In this document: positions 14,865 to 24,189 of the stretch, piece by piece
Numbering within the stretch: position 1 is the stretch's first letter
Layout of the letters: every line of letters begins with the position of its first letter
Source: Mycolicibacterium neoaurum VKM Ac-1815D
GTDB taxonomy: Bacteria > Actinomycetota > Actinomycetes > Mycobacteriales > Mycobacteriaceae
NCBI RefSeq assembly: GCF_000317305.3
Contig: NC_023036.2
Span: forward strand, 5,357,268-5,421,267
Direction of reading: 5' to 3'
DNA: 64,000 nucleotides
Program-made: the position numbers and the translations under genes
Notes under the pieces: model-generated
The model's database searches: none
What the model saw: the letters and a program-made list of their open reading frames with translations, nothing else
What the model was told of the DNA's origin: nothing

Positions 14865-15936
14865 CGGCCACCAACGCCGCGGCGAATTGCTCCAGATCCG
14901 CTGCCGAGCCGTCGACATGCGGGGACACCCGCAGCACCGGCCCGTCCATCTCGTGGGGCGCCCGACCCACCTCGCACGCGGTGGTGATGATCCCGTGCTC
15001 GGCGATCAGCCGCGCCCGCACCACCGCCGGTTCGGCCCCGTCGAGCGGACGCAGCGTGGTGATCGCACTGGGCTCGGCGGCCGGCTCGACGACCTGCCAG
15101 CCCGCGATATCGGCCAGCACACCGCGGGTCAGCGCGCCGATCTCGGCCAGCCTGGCCTGGGTGTTCGCCGGCCCGTCGGCCAGATGCTCTCCCAAGGCCA
15201 GCGAAAAGCCAAGCCGGGAACCGATATTGGCCTCGTGCAGTTCCATCGGGGCCCACCGCGGCACCAACTGCGCATACAGTTCGGGCCGCACCGCCAGCGC
15301 ACCGACACCCCGGGGCCCGGCCAGCCATTTACGCGACGACGTGTAGAGGACGTCGGGACCCACCGCACAGTCGACGTGTCCCAGCCCCTGCGCGGCATCC
15401 ACCACCAACGGCAATCCGAGATCGCGGCATACCTGCGCGAGCTCGGCCAGCGGCTGGACGATCCCGCGGTGGCTGCCGAGCACCGTCAGATGCACCAGCG
15501 CAGGCGGGTCGGCACGCAGCACCGCGGCCGCAGCGTCGACGCGCAATCGGCCCGACTCGTCGACCGGCAGCAGCCGCGCCTCGAACCCGTTGGCTGCCAT
15601 GATCGTGAGGTTCGGGCCGTACTCACCGTGCAGGCAGGCCAGCGTCCGGGGCCCCTGCCAGCTGCTCAGCAGCAGGTCGAGTGCATGGTTCGAGCCGGTG
15701 GTGAAAACGACCTCGGCCTCGGCCATACCGGCCAGCGCCCGGACCGCGGCCCGTCCCGCGTCGAGGGCAGGAGCTGCGGCCTCGCCGGCGACGTAACCGC
15801 CGACCTCGGCCTCGTGTCGGGCATGTGCCGCGGCCACCTCGATCACGGCGTTGCTCTGCCGCGAACACGCCGCACTGTCCAGATGCACACCGGCCACCGG
15901 CACCCGGGCGGCACGCCATTGCTCGGACAGGCTCAT
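14854..15936 (-). CDS. egtE: Ergothioneine biosynthesis PLP-dependent C-S lyase EgtE
   Basis: A 360-aa fold-type I PLP enzyme. EgtE cleaves hercynylcysteine sulfoxide to give ergothioneine. The cofactor Lys is in 'YTSSRKWLAGPRGVG', the PLP Asp in 'LVVDAAQGLGH', and the phosphate-binding start in 'VFTTGSNHALD'. It is the last gene of egtABCDE. Its ATG overlaps the egtD stop (ATGA). A longer reading frame upstream lies inside egtD and is not used. The 3' end overlaps the end of the convergent HxlR gene. Confidence 0.93.
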   Translation of the reverse strand: MSLSEQWRAARVPVAGVHLDSAACSRQSNAVIEVAAAHARHEAEVGGYVAGEAAAPALDAGRAAVRALAGMAEAEVVFTTGSNHALDLLLSSWQGPRTLACLHGEYGPNLTIMAANGFEARLLPVDESGRLRVDAAAAVLRADPPALVHLTVLGSHRGIVQPLAELAQVCRDLGLPLVVDAAQGLGHVDCAVGPDVLYTSSRKWLAGPRGVGALAVRPELYAQLVPRWAPMELHEANIGSRLGFSLALGEHLADGPANTQARLAEIGALTRGVLADIAGWQVVEPAAEPSAITTLRPLDGAEPAVVRARLIAEHGIITTACEVGRAPHEMDGPVLRVSPHVDGSAADLEQFAAALVAVSS

Positions 15937-16871
15937 TTGACTGCCAGGGACACACCGAAATCGCCGGCCGGATCCGTCCACCAATGGGTGCGGGTCAGAC
16001 CGGCCGCCGCCAGCTCGTCGGCGATACCGGCGGCCCGGAACTTGCACGAGACCTCGGTCAGCATTTCCTCGCCGGCCTCAAAGTCCACCGTCAGATCCAG
16101 GTCGCGGACGTGAACCCGTTGCGCCAGGGTCGATCTCAACCACATCTCGATGCGCTCTTCGGTGTCGTTCCACTTGGCCACATGGGCGAACGTCGACGGG
16201 TCGAAGTCGGCACCGAGTTCACGGTTCACCACGGCGAGCACATTGCGGTTGAACGCCGCGGTCACCCCGGCCGCATCATCGTAGGCGCGCACCAGCCGAT
16301 CGACATCCTTGACCAGATCGGTTCCCAGCAGCAGCGAGTCACCCGGCTGCATCGTATCGGCCACGGCGGCAAGGAAATCGGCACGCGGTCCCGCGGTCAG
16401 GTTGCCGATGGTCGAGCCGAGGAACACCACCATCCGCCTGCCGACCTTCGGGATGGTCGGCAGGTCCTCCTCGAAATCGCCGCATACGGTGTCGATGTCG
16501 AGATCGGGATACTCGGCGTGCAGGGCGGCCGCGGCCGCGCCGAGCACCGACGGGTCGACATCGAAGGGGATGAACCGGCGCAGCGCACCGCGCGCGCGGA
16601 ATGCGTCCAGCAGCAACCGCGTCTTCTCCGAGGTACCGCTGCCCAGTTCGACGAGGGTGTCCGCACCGGATACCTCGGCGATGTCCGCGGCGTGCTCACC
16701 GAGGATCTTCGCCTCGGTGCGCGTCGGGTAGTACTCCGGAAGTCTGGTGATCTGATCGAACAGATCACTTCCGACACTGTCGTAGAACCACTTGGGCGGC
16801 AGCGACTTCGGGCTCCGACGCAGACCTTCGGACACATCGCGGCGCAGCGAGTTTTCCAGGCGGGTGGTCAT
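15933..16871 (-). CDS. egtD: Histidine N-alpha-methyltransferase EgtD
   Basis: A 312-aa methyltransferase (DUF2260 type) that trimethylates histidine to hercynine, the first ergothioneine intermediate. Family hallmarks are 'PKSLPPKWFYDSVGSDLFDQIT', 'LPEYYPTRTEAKIL', the SAM loop 'LVELGSGTSEKTR', and 'VVFLGSTIGN'. The histidine-binding region ('YDDAAGVTAAFNRN') and the C-terminal 'VSCKF' strand are present. ATG 16871 overlaps the egtC stop (ATGA). Length matches the family. Confidence 0.95.
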   Translation of the reverse strand: MTTRLENSLRRDVSEGLRRSPKSLPPKWFYDSVGSDLFDQITRLPEYYPTRTEAKILGEHAADIAEVSGADTLVELGSGTSEKTRLLLDAFRARGALRRFIPFDVDPSVLGAAAAALHAEYPDLDIDTVCGDFEEDLPTIPKVGRRMVVFLGSTIGNLTAGPRADFLAAVADTMQPGDSLLLGTDLVKDVDRLVRAYDDAAGVTAAFNRNVLAVVNRELGADFDPSTFAHVAKWNDTEERIEMWLRSTLAQRVHVRDLDLTVDFEAGEEMLTEVSCKFRAAGIADELAAAGLTRTHWWTDPAGDFGVSLAVK

Positions 16872-17557
16872 CGAGATCCTTTCAGAGGGGTGAGCTTCAG
16901 GCCTGTCGCCGCCACCTCGACGAGGTGCCGGTCGGGGATGTCGAGCCAGGCCGGGTCGTCGTCGTAGGGTTCGCTGGCCAACACCACGCCATCGGCCCGG
17001 TCCAGTGCGAACAGGGTGTCGCCCCACGTCGTGGCGAGTAACCGGGAACCGTCACCGGCCAGGATGTTCAGCCGCGCGCCGGGATCGCGGGCACCGATCT
17101 CGGCGATGGTCTCCCCGAGTGACCCGAGGCCGCGGTCGAAGATGTGCGCCGCCAAGACCGCACTGTCGACGGTCGATTCCGCGTCCCGGGTGACCGGGAG
17201 CACCGCGCGGTCGACGACTCCGTTGTGCGACAGCAGCCAGCTGCCGTCGGTGAACGGTGCCGAGGCCGATGATTCGATCGGCATGCCCACCGTGGCCGAA
17301 CGCACCGCCGCCACGATGCATCCGCTGCGCAACGTCGGGGCCACCGATGCGAACGACGCGTCCCCCCACAGCGGTTTGTCACTGCGCCACCGCCGCGGGC
17401 CCTCGTCGAAGAACCCGACACCCCATCCGTCGGCATTGACGGTGCCGTGCTTCTGCCGCCGTGGCGCATAGGACTGCACCAATAGTCCGCTGGGCGGATC
17501 GAATACCACCGATGCCACCGACACCGGCTCTCCGAGCCAGCCCAGATGTCTACACAT
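16868..17557 (-). CDS. egtC: Gamma-glutamyl-hercynylcysteine sulfoxide hydrolase EgtC
   Basis: A 229-aa class II glutamine-amidotransferase-like (Ntn) hydrolase. It removes the glutamyl group from the EgtB product. The catalytic Cys2 follows the initiator in 'MCRHLGW'. 'NADGWGVGFF' and 'LLSHNGVVD' are the conserved substrate-binding segments. The ATG at 17557 overlaps the last bases of egtB by 8 bp. A much longer upstream frame exists but would bury Cys2, so it is rejected. Confidence 0.94.
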   Translation of the reverse strand: MCRHLGWLGEPVSVASVVFDPPSGLLVQSYAPRRQKHGTVNADGWGVGFFDEGPRRWRSDKPLWGDASFASVAPTLRSGCIVAAVRSATVGMPIESSASAPFTDGSWLLSHNGVVDRAVLPVTRDAESTVDSAVLAAHIFDRGLGSLGETIAEIGARDPGARLNILAGDGSRLLATTWGDTLFALDRADGVVLASEPYDDDPAWLDIPDRHLVEVAATGLKLTPLKGSR

Positions 17558-18830
17558 CCCAGGCCAACCGCAGGCCCGAGAAGATCTGCCGCCGGATCGG
17601 GTGGTCCCAGTTGCGAAAGCTGGGCCGCAGGATGTCGCCGGCCACCGCCCACGCGCCGCCACGCAGCACGCGATAATCCCCTGTCGACGCATCGCTGTCG
17701 AAGAAGGGCACGCTGTAGCGGTCATAGATCATCGGGGTGAATCCCGGCCACGGCCGCAGCGGCGAGGAGGTCCATTCCCACACGTCACCGAGCATCTGCT
17801 CCACCCCGTAGGCGGACGCGCCGCCGGGGTAGGCCCCGACCGGGGCCGGCCGCAGCGACCGCCCGCCCAGGTTGGCCCGCTCGGCATCGGGTTCCACTGC
17901 ACCCCAGGGGTATCGACGCCGCATCCCGGCAACGGGATCCCAGGCACATGCCTTCTCCCATTCGATCTCGGTGGGCAGCCGTGCACCGGCCCACGCGGCG
18001 TACGCCTCGGCCTCGAAGTAGGTGATGTGCTGCACCGGCTCGTCGCCCGGGATGTCCTCGCGATAGCCGAAGCGGGTGCGGCTGCCATCACTGTTCCAGA
18101 ACCCCGGCGCCATCAGGTCGGCCCGCTCCCGGTGCGCCCAACCGGCATCCGACCACCACCGCCGCGTGCGGTAACCCCCGTCGGCCATGAACGCACGCCA
18201 TTCGGCATTGGTGACCGGAACCCGGCCGATCCGGAATGCGTCGACCTCGACGGTGTGCGCGGGGCGCTCGTTGTCCAACGAGTACGGCTCCTCGGCGGCG
18301 TCGACCCCCAGGATGAACGGGCCGCCGGGGATCAGCACCGATGTGCCCGCCACGCCGGACCTGCCGACCGGTAGCGGTGATCCCGGGGGCAGGATCGGCG
18401 GCCCGGAGCGCAGATTCAGTGCCTGCAACATGGTCTCGTCGTGTTGGTTCTCATGGGAGATGACCAGGCCGAACGGGAACAGCTCGGTGCTGTGTTCCAG
18501 GGTCTCGAGGACGCGGTTGCGCACATCGCGGCAATAGGTCCTGGCGTCGGTGGGCGGCAACAACGGCAGACCGACCCGGCTGGCCCGGGAATGCTCGAAG
18601 GCGTCGTAGAGCTTCTCCACGGCCGGCGTGAGCATGCCGGGAGCGGCGGAGTTCCCGCCACGCAACAGCCAGAACTCCTCCTGCTGACCGATATGGGCCA
18701 GGTCCCATACCAACGGACTCATCAGCGGGTCGTACTGGCGCACCAGTTCGGCGTCGTCGAAGTCGACAAGTGCCAGGGTGCGATCACGCGCCCTGGTGAG
18801 CTCGGCGGCCAATAGGTCAGGTGTGCTCAC
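17550..18830 (-). CDS. egtB: Hercynine oxygenase (sulfoxide synthase) EgtB
   Basis: A 426-aa iron enzyme. EgtB couples hercynine to gamma-glutamylcysteine with O2. The N-terminal DinB-like part supplies the iron histidines ('WDLAHIGQQEEFW', 'ISHENQHDETML'). The C-terminal formylglycine-generating-enzyme-like domain runs from about 165 ('IPGGPFILG') to the end ('WEWTSSPL', 'VLRGGAWAV', 'SGLRLAWDV'). The start is GTG 18830, overlapping the egtA stop (GTGA). The domain set and length match characterised mycobacterial EgtB. Confidence 0.95.
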   Translation of the reverse strand: MSTPDLLAAELTRARDRTLALVDFDDAELVRQYDPLMSPLVWDLAHIGQQEEFWLLRGGNSAAPGMLTPAVEKLYDAFEHSRASRVGLPLLPPTDARTYCRDVRNRVLETLEHSTELFPFGLVISHENQHDETMLQALNLRSGPPILPPGSPLPVGRSGVAGTSVLIPGGPFILGVDAAEEPYSLDNERPAHTVEVDAFRIGRVPVTNAEWRAFMADGGYRTRRWWSDAGWAHRERADLMAPGFWNSDGSRTRFGYREDIPGDEPVQHITYFEAEAYAAWAGARLPTEIEWEKACAWDPVAGMRRRYPWGAVEPDAERANLGGRSLRPAPVGAYPGGASAYGVEQMLGDVWEWTSSPLRPWPGFTPMIYDRYSVPFFDSDASTGDYRVLRGGAWAVAGDILRPSFRNWDHPIRRQIFSGLRLAWDV

Positions 18831-20077
18831 TCATCGCCTTCCACACGTTCGGTGATCGCGGACGCAAGACCCAGGTGGTGTACCCGTTCGGTGAAGTCGT
18901 CGGCGGGGCTCCTACCCTCGTGCACATTGGTCAGTAGCCGGTTCATCGCCGCGGCCAGTTCGGCGGGCGCATGTTCGGCCGCCGCACCCACGCAACGGCG
19001 GGCGGCGGTGTGCAACTGGGGGTCGGCGAGTCCGAACCGTGCCGCCCGGTCCCAGGCCGAGGCCACCGGTTGGGTTGCCGCCCTGGCGATCTCGGCCGCT
19101 TCGGGATTATCCAGCAGGGTCGCCAGGGTGAAGGCCACCGCAGGCCAGACCGTGTCGGGAACGCTGTCCAGATAGCGGATCTCCAGCCAGCGGCGCGGGC
19201 GCACCGGCGGGAACAGTGTGGTCAGGTGATAGGCGAGATCCTCGGCCGTCGGCGACCGCCCGCCCACCGCGACGCGCCCGTCGGCCCAGTCGGCGAAGGA
19301 GACGAATTCCGTCATCGGCACCGCCTCGGGGGTACGGACGAGCATCACCGGCGCCCGCAGCGCATAGTTCGCCCAGTCGGCCGCCGGATCGTCACCGCGG
19401 TCGCCCAGGACCGGCCCGCAACGTGCCGAGTCGAGCTGTCCCCAGACACGCTGCCGGGTGCTGCGCCAGCCGGTGAACTCGCCGTTCAGCAGCGGCGAAT
19501 TGGCCGACAGCGCGATCATGGTGGGTCCCAGCGCGTGCGCCAGCCGTACCCGGTCCGCCCACCCTTCACGCGGGCCCGCCTCGACATTGAGTTGCATCGA
19601 GGCCGTCGAGGTCATCATCGCCGCGCCGGCCGCACCGGTACCCGTCGCGGTGAAGAACTGCTCCATCGCCCGGTAGCGGGCACCGGGGTTCACCCGCTGC
19701 GTCGGCCGCAACGGGTCGGTGCCCATTAGCACCAATCCCAGTCCATGCTCGGCGAAGTAGGTGCTCAACACGCGGCGATCGGCCATCATGGCACTGCTCG
19801 CGGTGACCACGTCGGCACGCGGCGGGCCGGAGAGTTCGACGGCCCCGCCGGGCTCGACGGTGATGACGCTGCCCCCGGGTAGCGCAGGCGCCGCGGCGAT
19901 GAGGGCGCTCAGTTCCTCCCAGCCGGGCCTGCGCATCGGATCCGTCAGGTCGAAGCAGTGCGCCTCGACCTCCAAGCCGACCGTGCCGACCGGGCCGTCG
20001 TGCAGACACGATGCGGCGATCGCGGCCGCGGTCTGTCCGGACGGACAATCCACGTCCCACGCAGTGGTGGCCGACAT
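18827..20077 (-). CDS. egtA: Glutamate-cysteine ligase EgtA
   Basis: A 416-aa GCS2-family ligase. It makes gamma-glutamylcysteine for the EgtB reaction. Motifs include 'VGLEVEAHCFDL' (ATP/metal strand), 'MTSTASMQLNVEAG', 'LSANSPLLNGEF' and 'RWLEIRYLDSVP'. It is the first gene of the ergothioneine operon. ATG 20077 has a GGGAGGGG ribosome-binding site about 9 bp upstream, and a 12-residue longer reading is rejected. The 83-bp gap upstream should hold the operon promoter; I see no clear regulator site in it. Confidence 0.93.
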   Translation of the reverse strand: MSATTAWDVDCPSGQTAAAIAASCLHDGPVGTVGLEVEAHCFDLTDPMRRPGWEELSALIAAAPALPGGSVITVEPGGAVELSGPPRADVVTASSAMMADRRVLSTYFAEHGLGLVLMGTDPLRPTQRVNPGARYRAMEQFFTATGTGAAGAAMMTSTASMQLNVEAGPREGWADRVRLAHALGPTMIALSANSPLLNGEFTGWRSTRQRVWGQLDSARCGPVLGDRGDDPAADWANYALRAPVMLVRTPEAVPMTEFVSFADWADGRVAVGGRSPTAEDLAYHLTTLFPPVRPRRWLEIRYLDSVPDTVWPAVAFTLATLLDNPEAAEIARAATQPVASAWDRAARFGLADPQLHTAARRCVGAAAEHAPAELAAAMNRLLTNVHEGRSPADDFTERVHHLGLASAITERVEGDE

Positions 20078-20160
20078 CGGAACCACCCCTCCCCGATCAG
20101 GACCCTGTCTCACTCAATCTTCCAGAGGGGTCTGACATATTCCCAGGGATTTGATCGACG

Positions 20161-20835
20161 CTATTGACCCAGGGTGTTCTGCATTGCTCCGGCCAGCACG
20201 TTCACCGCCGGTCCGCCGTTTCCGGGTTGGCAGACTTTCGCCTGCAGCAGAACGTTCTCCCGTAACCGGGTCTGGGTGAAGCACCGACGGTCAATACCCG
20301 CCTCCTGTTTGACCCAAACCGCATCGGTCGGCGTGGTCGTCCCCGCCGAGAACGTCCAGACCTGCGTCACGAAATTCTCCAGGTGCATGGCCGTCGTCTG
20401 CCCCGCGCAGCCGGCCGTCCGATCCGTGACGCGCTGGTAGGCCCGTGTCGCGGCATCAGAGGTCGCGAAGACCCCGACGGCCTGCTTGACCAGACGGGTG
20501 GTGTCCGTCGCCGATGTCTGGGCGAGCGCACTCTTGAACGAGGCCAGGTCCGGGTCGGCGTACACATCGGGCAACCCGATATCGGCCCAGTTGTTGCAGG
20601 CCGGGTTGTCGACGTAGAAGGCCTGACCAGGCGCGGTGAACTCGGCCCCCCAAGACAGCGGGGCTCCGACGATATTGCTCACCGAGCCCTTCGGGAGCAC
20701 GGCATAGCCGACCACCCCTGGATCGGACGGCCTGGCCCAGGCCGCGGGCACCGCGGTGAGGCTGGTCAGCATGGCTCCGGACATGACCGCTGCCATGACC
20801 GCGACGGCGTACCTCAGGCGCATGGCACCGATCAT
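20161..20835 (-). CDS. Secreted PknH_C-like sensor-domain protein
   Basis: A 224-aa protein with an N-terminal signal peptide (cleavage likely near 'AWARP') and a single domain resembling the extracellular PknH C-terminal fold: 'YVDNPACNNWADIGL', a central 'TRAYQRVTDRTAGCAG', and C-terminal 'CFTQTRLRENVLLQAKVC'. Four cysteines could form two disulfides. The domain usually binds an unknown ligand at the cell surface. ATG 20835 or ATG 20823 may be the start; the second begins right at the signal peptide. It lies 10 bp after the lipoprotein gene. In M. tuberculosis a similar gene also sits directly upstream of egtA. Confidence 0.75.
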   Translation of the reverse strand: MIGAMRLRYAVAVMAAVMSGAMLTSLTAVPAAWARPSDPGVVGYAVLPKGSVSNIVGAPLSWGAEFTAPGQAFYVDNPACNNWADIGLPDVYADPDLASFKSALAQTSATDTTRLVKQAVGVFATSDAATRAYQRVTDRTAGCAGQTTAMHLENFVTQVWTFSAGTTTPTDAVWVKQEAGIDRRCFTQTRLRENVLLQAKVCQPGNGGPAVNVLAGAMQNTLGQ

Positions 20836-20844
20836 GCCAGCGGA

Positions 20845-21369
20845 TCAGAACAGCGTCTGCGTGCAGTACGTGCGGGCCGGCTGCGGGTAGGGCCAGGCAT
20901 ACGTGCCCGCGGCCGCCGGGCATGCCGACTGGTCACGGACGTCCAACCGCTGCGTGACCTGCACCAGCACACCTTGGCCACGGTCGCGGCAGTCGGCCTT
21001 CTCGACCAGCCCGATCGGCATCTCCATCAGATAGCACTGATTGGCCACCAGGTTGGGCACCAGGCACAACCGTGCGGTCGACGGGTCGGCGTAACCGGTG
21101 GGCAGGTGCTGATACTCGGCGGTCGGGCACTCACCGGCGGCATCGGTGGTGGCGCCGACGGTGTAGCTGGGATCTGCCGTGCACGACGCCTCGGTGGCGC
21201 GGGCGGGGTCGGGGGCAGGCGCCTGGCCCGCGTCGATCTGGACGCAGTCACCCACGGCGAAGACGGTGGCGGCCGCGATATCGGGTTCGCGACCACCACA
21301 CGCCACCAGCGTCGCCGCTACCACGAAAACTCCGACCAGCACGGCAAGGCGCGAAGTTCGGCGTGTCAT
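20845..21369 (-). CDS. Putative lipoprotein
   Basis: A 174-aa product with an Arg-rich N-terminus, a hydrophobic core and a lipobox ending 'LVAC', so Cys24 would carry the lipid anchor. The exported part has seven further cysteines and no domain I can name. It is probably cotranscribed with the PknH_C-like gene 10-20 bp downstream. A GTG at 21387 would add six residues. The pairing of a cysteine-rich lipoprotein and a sensor domain suggests a surface complex, which is inference. Confidence 0.65.
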   Translation of the reverse strand: MTRRTSRLAVLVGVFVVAATLVACGGREPDIAAATVFAVGDCVQIDAGQAPAPDPARATEASCTADPSYTVGATTDAAGECPTAEYQHLPTGYADPSTARLCLVPNLVANQCYLMEMPIGLVEKADCRDRGQGVLVQVTQRLDVRDQSACPAAAGTYAWPYPQPARTYCTQTLF

Positions 21370-21432
21370 GGTTAGCGACACTCTCACGACTGAGCCGCAA
21401 GTGCCAAGAGTTACAGATGATTCTTAAGGTTT

Positions 21433-21855
21433 TCAGCGCGGCACGGTCGTCGGTCCGGGCATCGGGCCCTGGCCTTGACCCGCCCCCGGCGGAGGTCCGA
21501 TCTCGAAGTCCGGGCCGCCCTGGAAGCGGGGACCGCCGGGGAACAGCACGTGGGGCGGTCCCATCGGTGGCGGACCGCCCCGGTGGAACATCTCGATATC
21601 GTCGCGCGGCGGCCCGTGGTGCCGGTCGCCGTCGGAGCTCTTGCCGAGGATGAAACCGGAGAAGAAGATGACGGCGACCACGAACACCGTCCCCGCGACG
21701 ATGCCCACCCAGGCAGCCACCTGGATCAGCCGGTTGGGACGCGCCCGATCCGGATGCACCGGCGGCGGAGGCTGCACGGGCGGGGGTGGCGGCGGCGGAG
21801 ATGCCGGCACCGCGGTCGGCGCGGTCGGGTTCTCGGCGTGCTCACTTTCGGTCAT
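21433..21855 (-). CDS. Proline-rich single-pass membrane protein
   Basis: A 140-aa protein. Residues 1-40 are Pro/Ala-rich and cytoplasmic-looking. One membrane segment follows at about 45-68 ('VAAWVGIVAGTVFVVAVIFF'). The rest is rich in Gly, Pro, His and Phe ('RGGPPPMGPPHVLFPGG'), low complexity and probably extracytoplasmic. No function is known to me. A gene of this kind occurs at the same place in the M. tuberculosis egtA-asd interval. Confidence 0.65.
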   Translation of the reverse strand: MTESEHAENPTAPTAVPASPPPPPPPVQPPPPVHPDRARPNRLIQVAAWVGIVAGTVFVVAVIFFSGFILGKSSDGDRHHGPPRDDIEMFHRGGPPPMGPPHVLFPGGPRFQGGPDFEIGPPPGAGQGQGPMPGPTTVPR

Positions 21856-21900
21856 GGATCCATGATGCCGAGACCACCCGATGCCCAGGCTGGTTGCCGC

Positions 21901-24141
21901 TTATGAATCCGCTGTGAGCGGTAGCTCCACGAGCAGGCTCATTCCGTGGTGCGGCGGCATCTCGACCGGGAAGCTGTGCAGATCGTCGACGTGCGCGACC
22001 GTCTTACCGCTGAACATGTCGGTCACCACTGCCTGTGGCGGCAGGAACTCCGACCGCACGGTGCCGGCTATCTCCTCGTTGGCGAAGTTGAGCACCGTCA
22101 GCTGTAGCTGGTTCGGGTCGTCGAGCTGATGCACCATCACCAGCATTCCGCGGTGGGACACCTCGGGAATGTCGATCTGGCGGCTGGTCGCGATGCCGAA
22201 GTGCGTCCGCACCCGCAGGATCGCCTGCAGCTGGCGTAGGAAGCTGGTCTCGTCGGCCAGCTGCTCGGGTATCGACCCGTACAGACTGGTGCCGCGCGGC
22301 ATGCCCTCGCTGGAGTGCGTCGCGTCCGGATTGACACCCATCAGATCGTGCGCGGCACGGTGGATCCAGCGGGTGTCACCACCGCGCAGCAGCTCGCTGA
22401 CCTGGTCGGCCGGCAGCGTCAACATGCCGCAGAGATCCCATCCCGACAGTGCGAAGACACCCGGCTGCAGGGCGTTGAACATCGCCAACAGCAGATGCGC
22501 CCGCCTGATCCGGTCGATATCTGCGATATCGGCCAGATCCGAGTAGCCCAGCGTCGCGGCGATCACCGTCGCGGTCGTGCAGGCGATGCCGTTGGTGGTG
22601 AACACCAGGTTGTACGGGGCGTCCGGTCCGGTGAGGGTATGGGTGAGGTCGTCACGGATCGCCTGTCCCAGTTGCTCACCGGTGACATCCTGACCTTTGT
22701 AGGTGTAGTGGTCATCGCGGTGGCCCGCCGACCAGTGCACCAACTCGTAGGTCAGCTCGTCATGGTTCTGCAGTGCGTGCACCAGTGACGCCGGGTCGAC
22801 GTCGGTGTCCAGTGTGGTCCGCAGCGTCAGCCGCAGGAACTCGGTGTCCGCGGTCGCCAGCGCATGGTGATAGGCGGGACGGTTGATGAAGTCGTAGGAC
22901 AGATCCGAGCCGGCGAGGCTGTTGTCGCGGATGTCATCGATGGTGAGATTGAGCTCCTGAAAGGTGAACCCGCCGAGCTTGCGCACCATGCTGCCGATGA
23001 ACTGGTTGGCAGCCTGCGACAGCGGGTGGCCCTCCGACCAGCCGACGTCATCCTCTGCCGATTTCTCCGCACCCAGAAAACCGTTGGCGTCCAACCGCAG
23101 ACCGCCCGAACCCAGATCACTGAGCGAGTGCAGCGCATCACCGATCACCAACCGCATGCCGGCGAAACTGGGGTCCAGCCAGTTGATCGAGGGCTGCCCG
23201 TCCTTGAAGTAGTGCAGGTACACCCAGCGCCGCTCGATACCGTCGACGCCGACGATCGGGCGGGTGACGCTCCAGTTGGTCTCCTTGATGCCCTCGGCGT
23301 AGAAGATGACGCGCTGCAGCTTGCCGATGATGTACCCGGCCTTGTCCAGCCAGTCCTCGGTGACGGAGTCGACGTTCACCGAGTCCGCCCCGGCAGGCAC
23401 GGCGGGCAGGTGCTCCCAGTCCTGTTCGTCGATCTCGACCATGTGGTAGATGCCGGGATAGTCGGCGTACTTCATCTCGGCGAGCCGGAAGTCTGCGCCC
23501 TTGCCGGTATGGCCGGGCACGATGTCGTCGATGATGGTGCCGCCGTACCAGTTGGCGGTGCCACACATCTGTCGGAACTCGTCCTCGGTACCGAAGGCCG
23601 GGTCGATCTGGGTGCTGATCCGGTCGAAGTGCCCGTCCACGCTCGGGGTCTGCTGCCAGCCCGAGATGCCACCGGCTCGCTTGACCGGGCCGGTGTGCAC
23701 GGCCTGAATCCCGATCTCCGCGAAGGCCTTCCACATCTCCTCGTCGGCCATGGCGTGAAGGAAGGATTCGTCCGGCCGGGTGATCAGCGACAGCGGGTAA
23801 GCGGTGAACCACACCGAGGCGGTGTCGACAGCACCGCGCGGGTTGGGCCTGGCGAACGGGTTCTGCCACATCGAACCCTGTCCGGAGAACTGCTGGCTGA
23901 TCTCGTTGGCGTCCGAGAGCATCGACTGCGAAAGCAACCAGGACACGTAGGCCGGGTTGTCACCGGTCGGCGAACCGTCCTGGGCCAACGACCGGCGCAC
24001 GAAGGGGCTGCGGACCCGCGGCCGGGACCGCAGGGTTCGAGGGCGGGCCGGATGCAGGTGCTCGTCGAAGGTGATATCGGCTGGCTCGTTGGCCTGTCCC
24101 TCGGTTGCAGAATCTGTCGGCTCGGCTGCCTGCGATGACAT
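21901..24141 (-). CDS. GH13 (alpha-amylase family) glucanase/transglucosylase
   Basis: A 746-aa protein. GH13 signatures are in order: region I-like 'DDIVPGHTGKG', region II 'GGLRLDANGF' (nucleophile Asp after R-L), region III 'FQELNL' (acid/base Glu), and region IV 'LQNHDE' (transition-state Asp). No signal peptide, so it is probably cytosolic. A C-terminal beta domain ends with 'GMSLLVELPL'. Substrate is likely an alpha-glucan, maltose or trehalose-type sugar; the subfamily cannot be fixed by eye. It interrupts a segment that in M. tuberculosis runs straight from the Pro-rich gene to the DUF4185 gene, so it is an addition in this lineage. Confidence 0.8.
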   Translation of the reverse strand: MSSQAAEPTDSATEGQANEPADITFDEHLHPARPRTLRSRPRVRSPFVRRSLAQDGSPTGDNPAYVSWLLSQSMLSDANEISQQFSGQGSMWQNPFARPNPRGAVDTASVWFTAYPLSLITRPDESFLHAMADEEMWKAFAEIGIQAVHTGPVKRAGGISGWQQTPSVDGHFDRISTQIDPAFGTEDEFRQMCGTANWYGGTIIDDIVPGHTGKGADFRLAEMKYADYPGIYHMVEIDEQDWEHLPAVPAGADSVNVDSVTEDWLDKAGYIIGKLQRVIFYAEGIKETNWSVTRPIVGVDGIERRWVYLHYFKDGQPSINWLDPSFAGMRLVIGDALHSLSDLGSGGLRLDANGFLGAEKSAEDDVGWSEGHPLSQAANQFIGSMVRKLGGFTFQELNLTIDDIRDNSLAGSDLSYDFINRPAYHHALATADTEFLRLTLRTTLDTDVDPASLVHALQNHDELTYELVHWSAGHRDDHYTYKGQDVTGEQLGQAIRDDLTHTLTGPDAPYNLVFTTNGIACTTATVIAATLGYSDLADIADIDRIRRAHLLLAMFNALQPGVFALSGWDLCGMLTLPADQVSELLRGGDTRWIHRAAHDLMGVNPDATHSSEGMPRGTSLYGSIPEQLADETSFLRQLQAILRVRTHFGIATSRQIDIPEVSHRGMLVMVHQLDDPNQLQLTVLNFANEEIAGTVRSEFLPPQAVVTDMFSGKTVAHVDDLHSFPVEMPPHHGMSLLVELPLTADS

Positions 24142-24189
24142 CTGTCTCCTCCCGGGCGCCCATACGCCACTGCCCCAGTATTGCCATAC

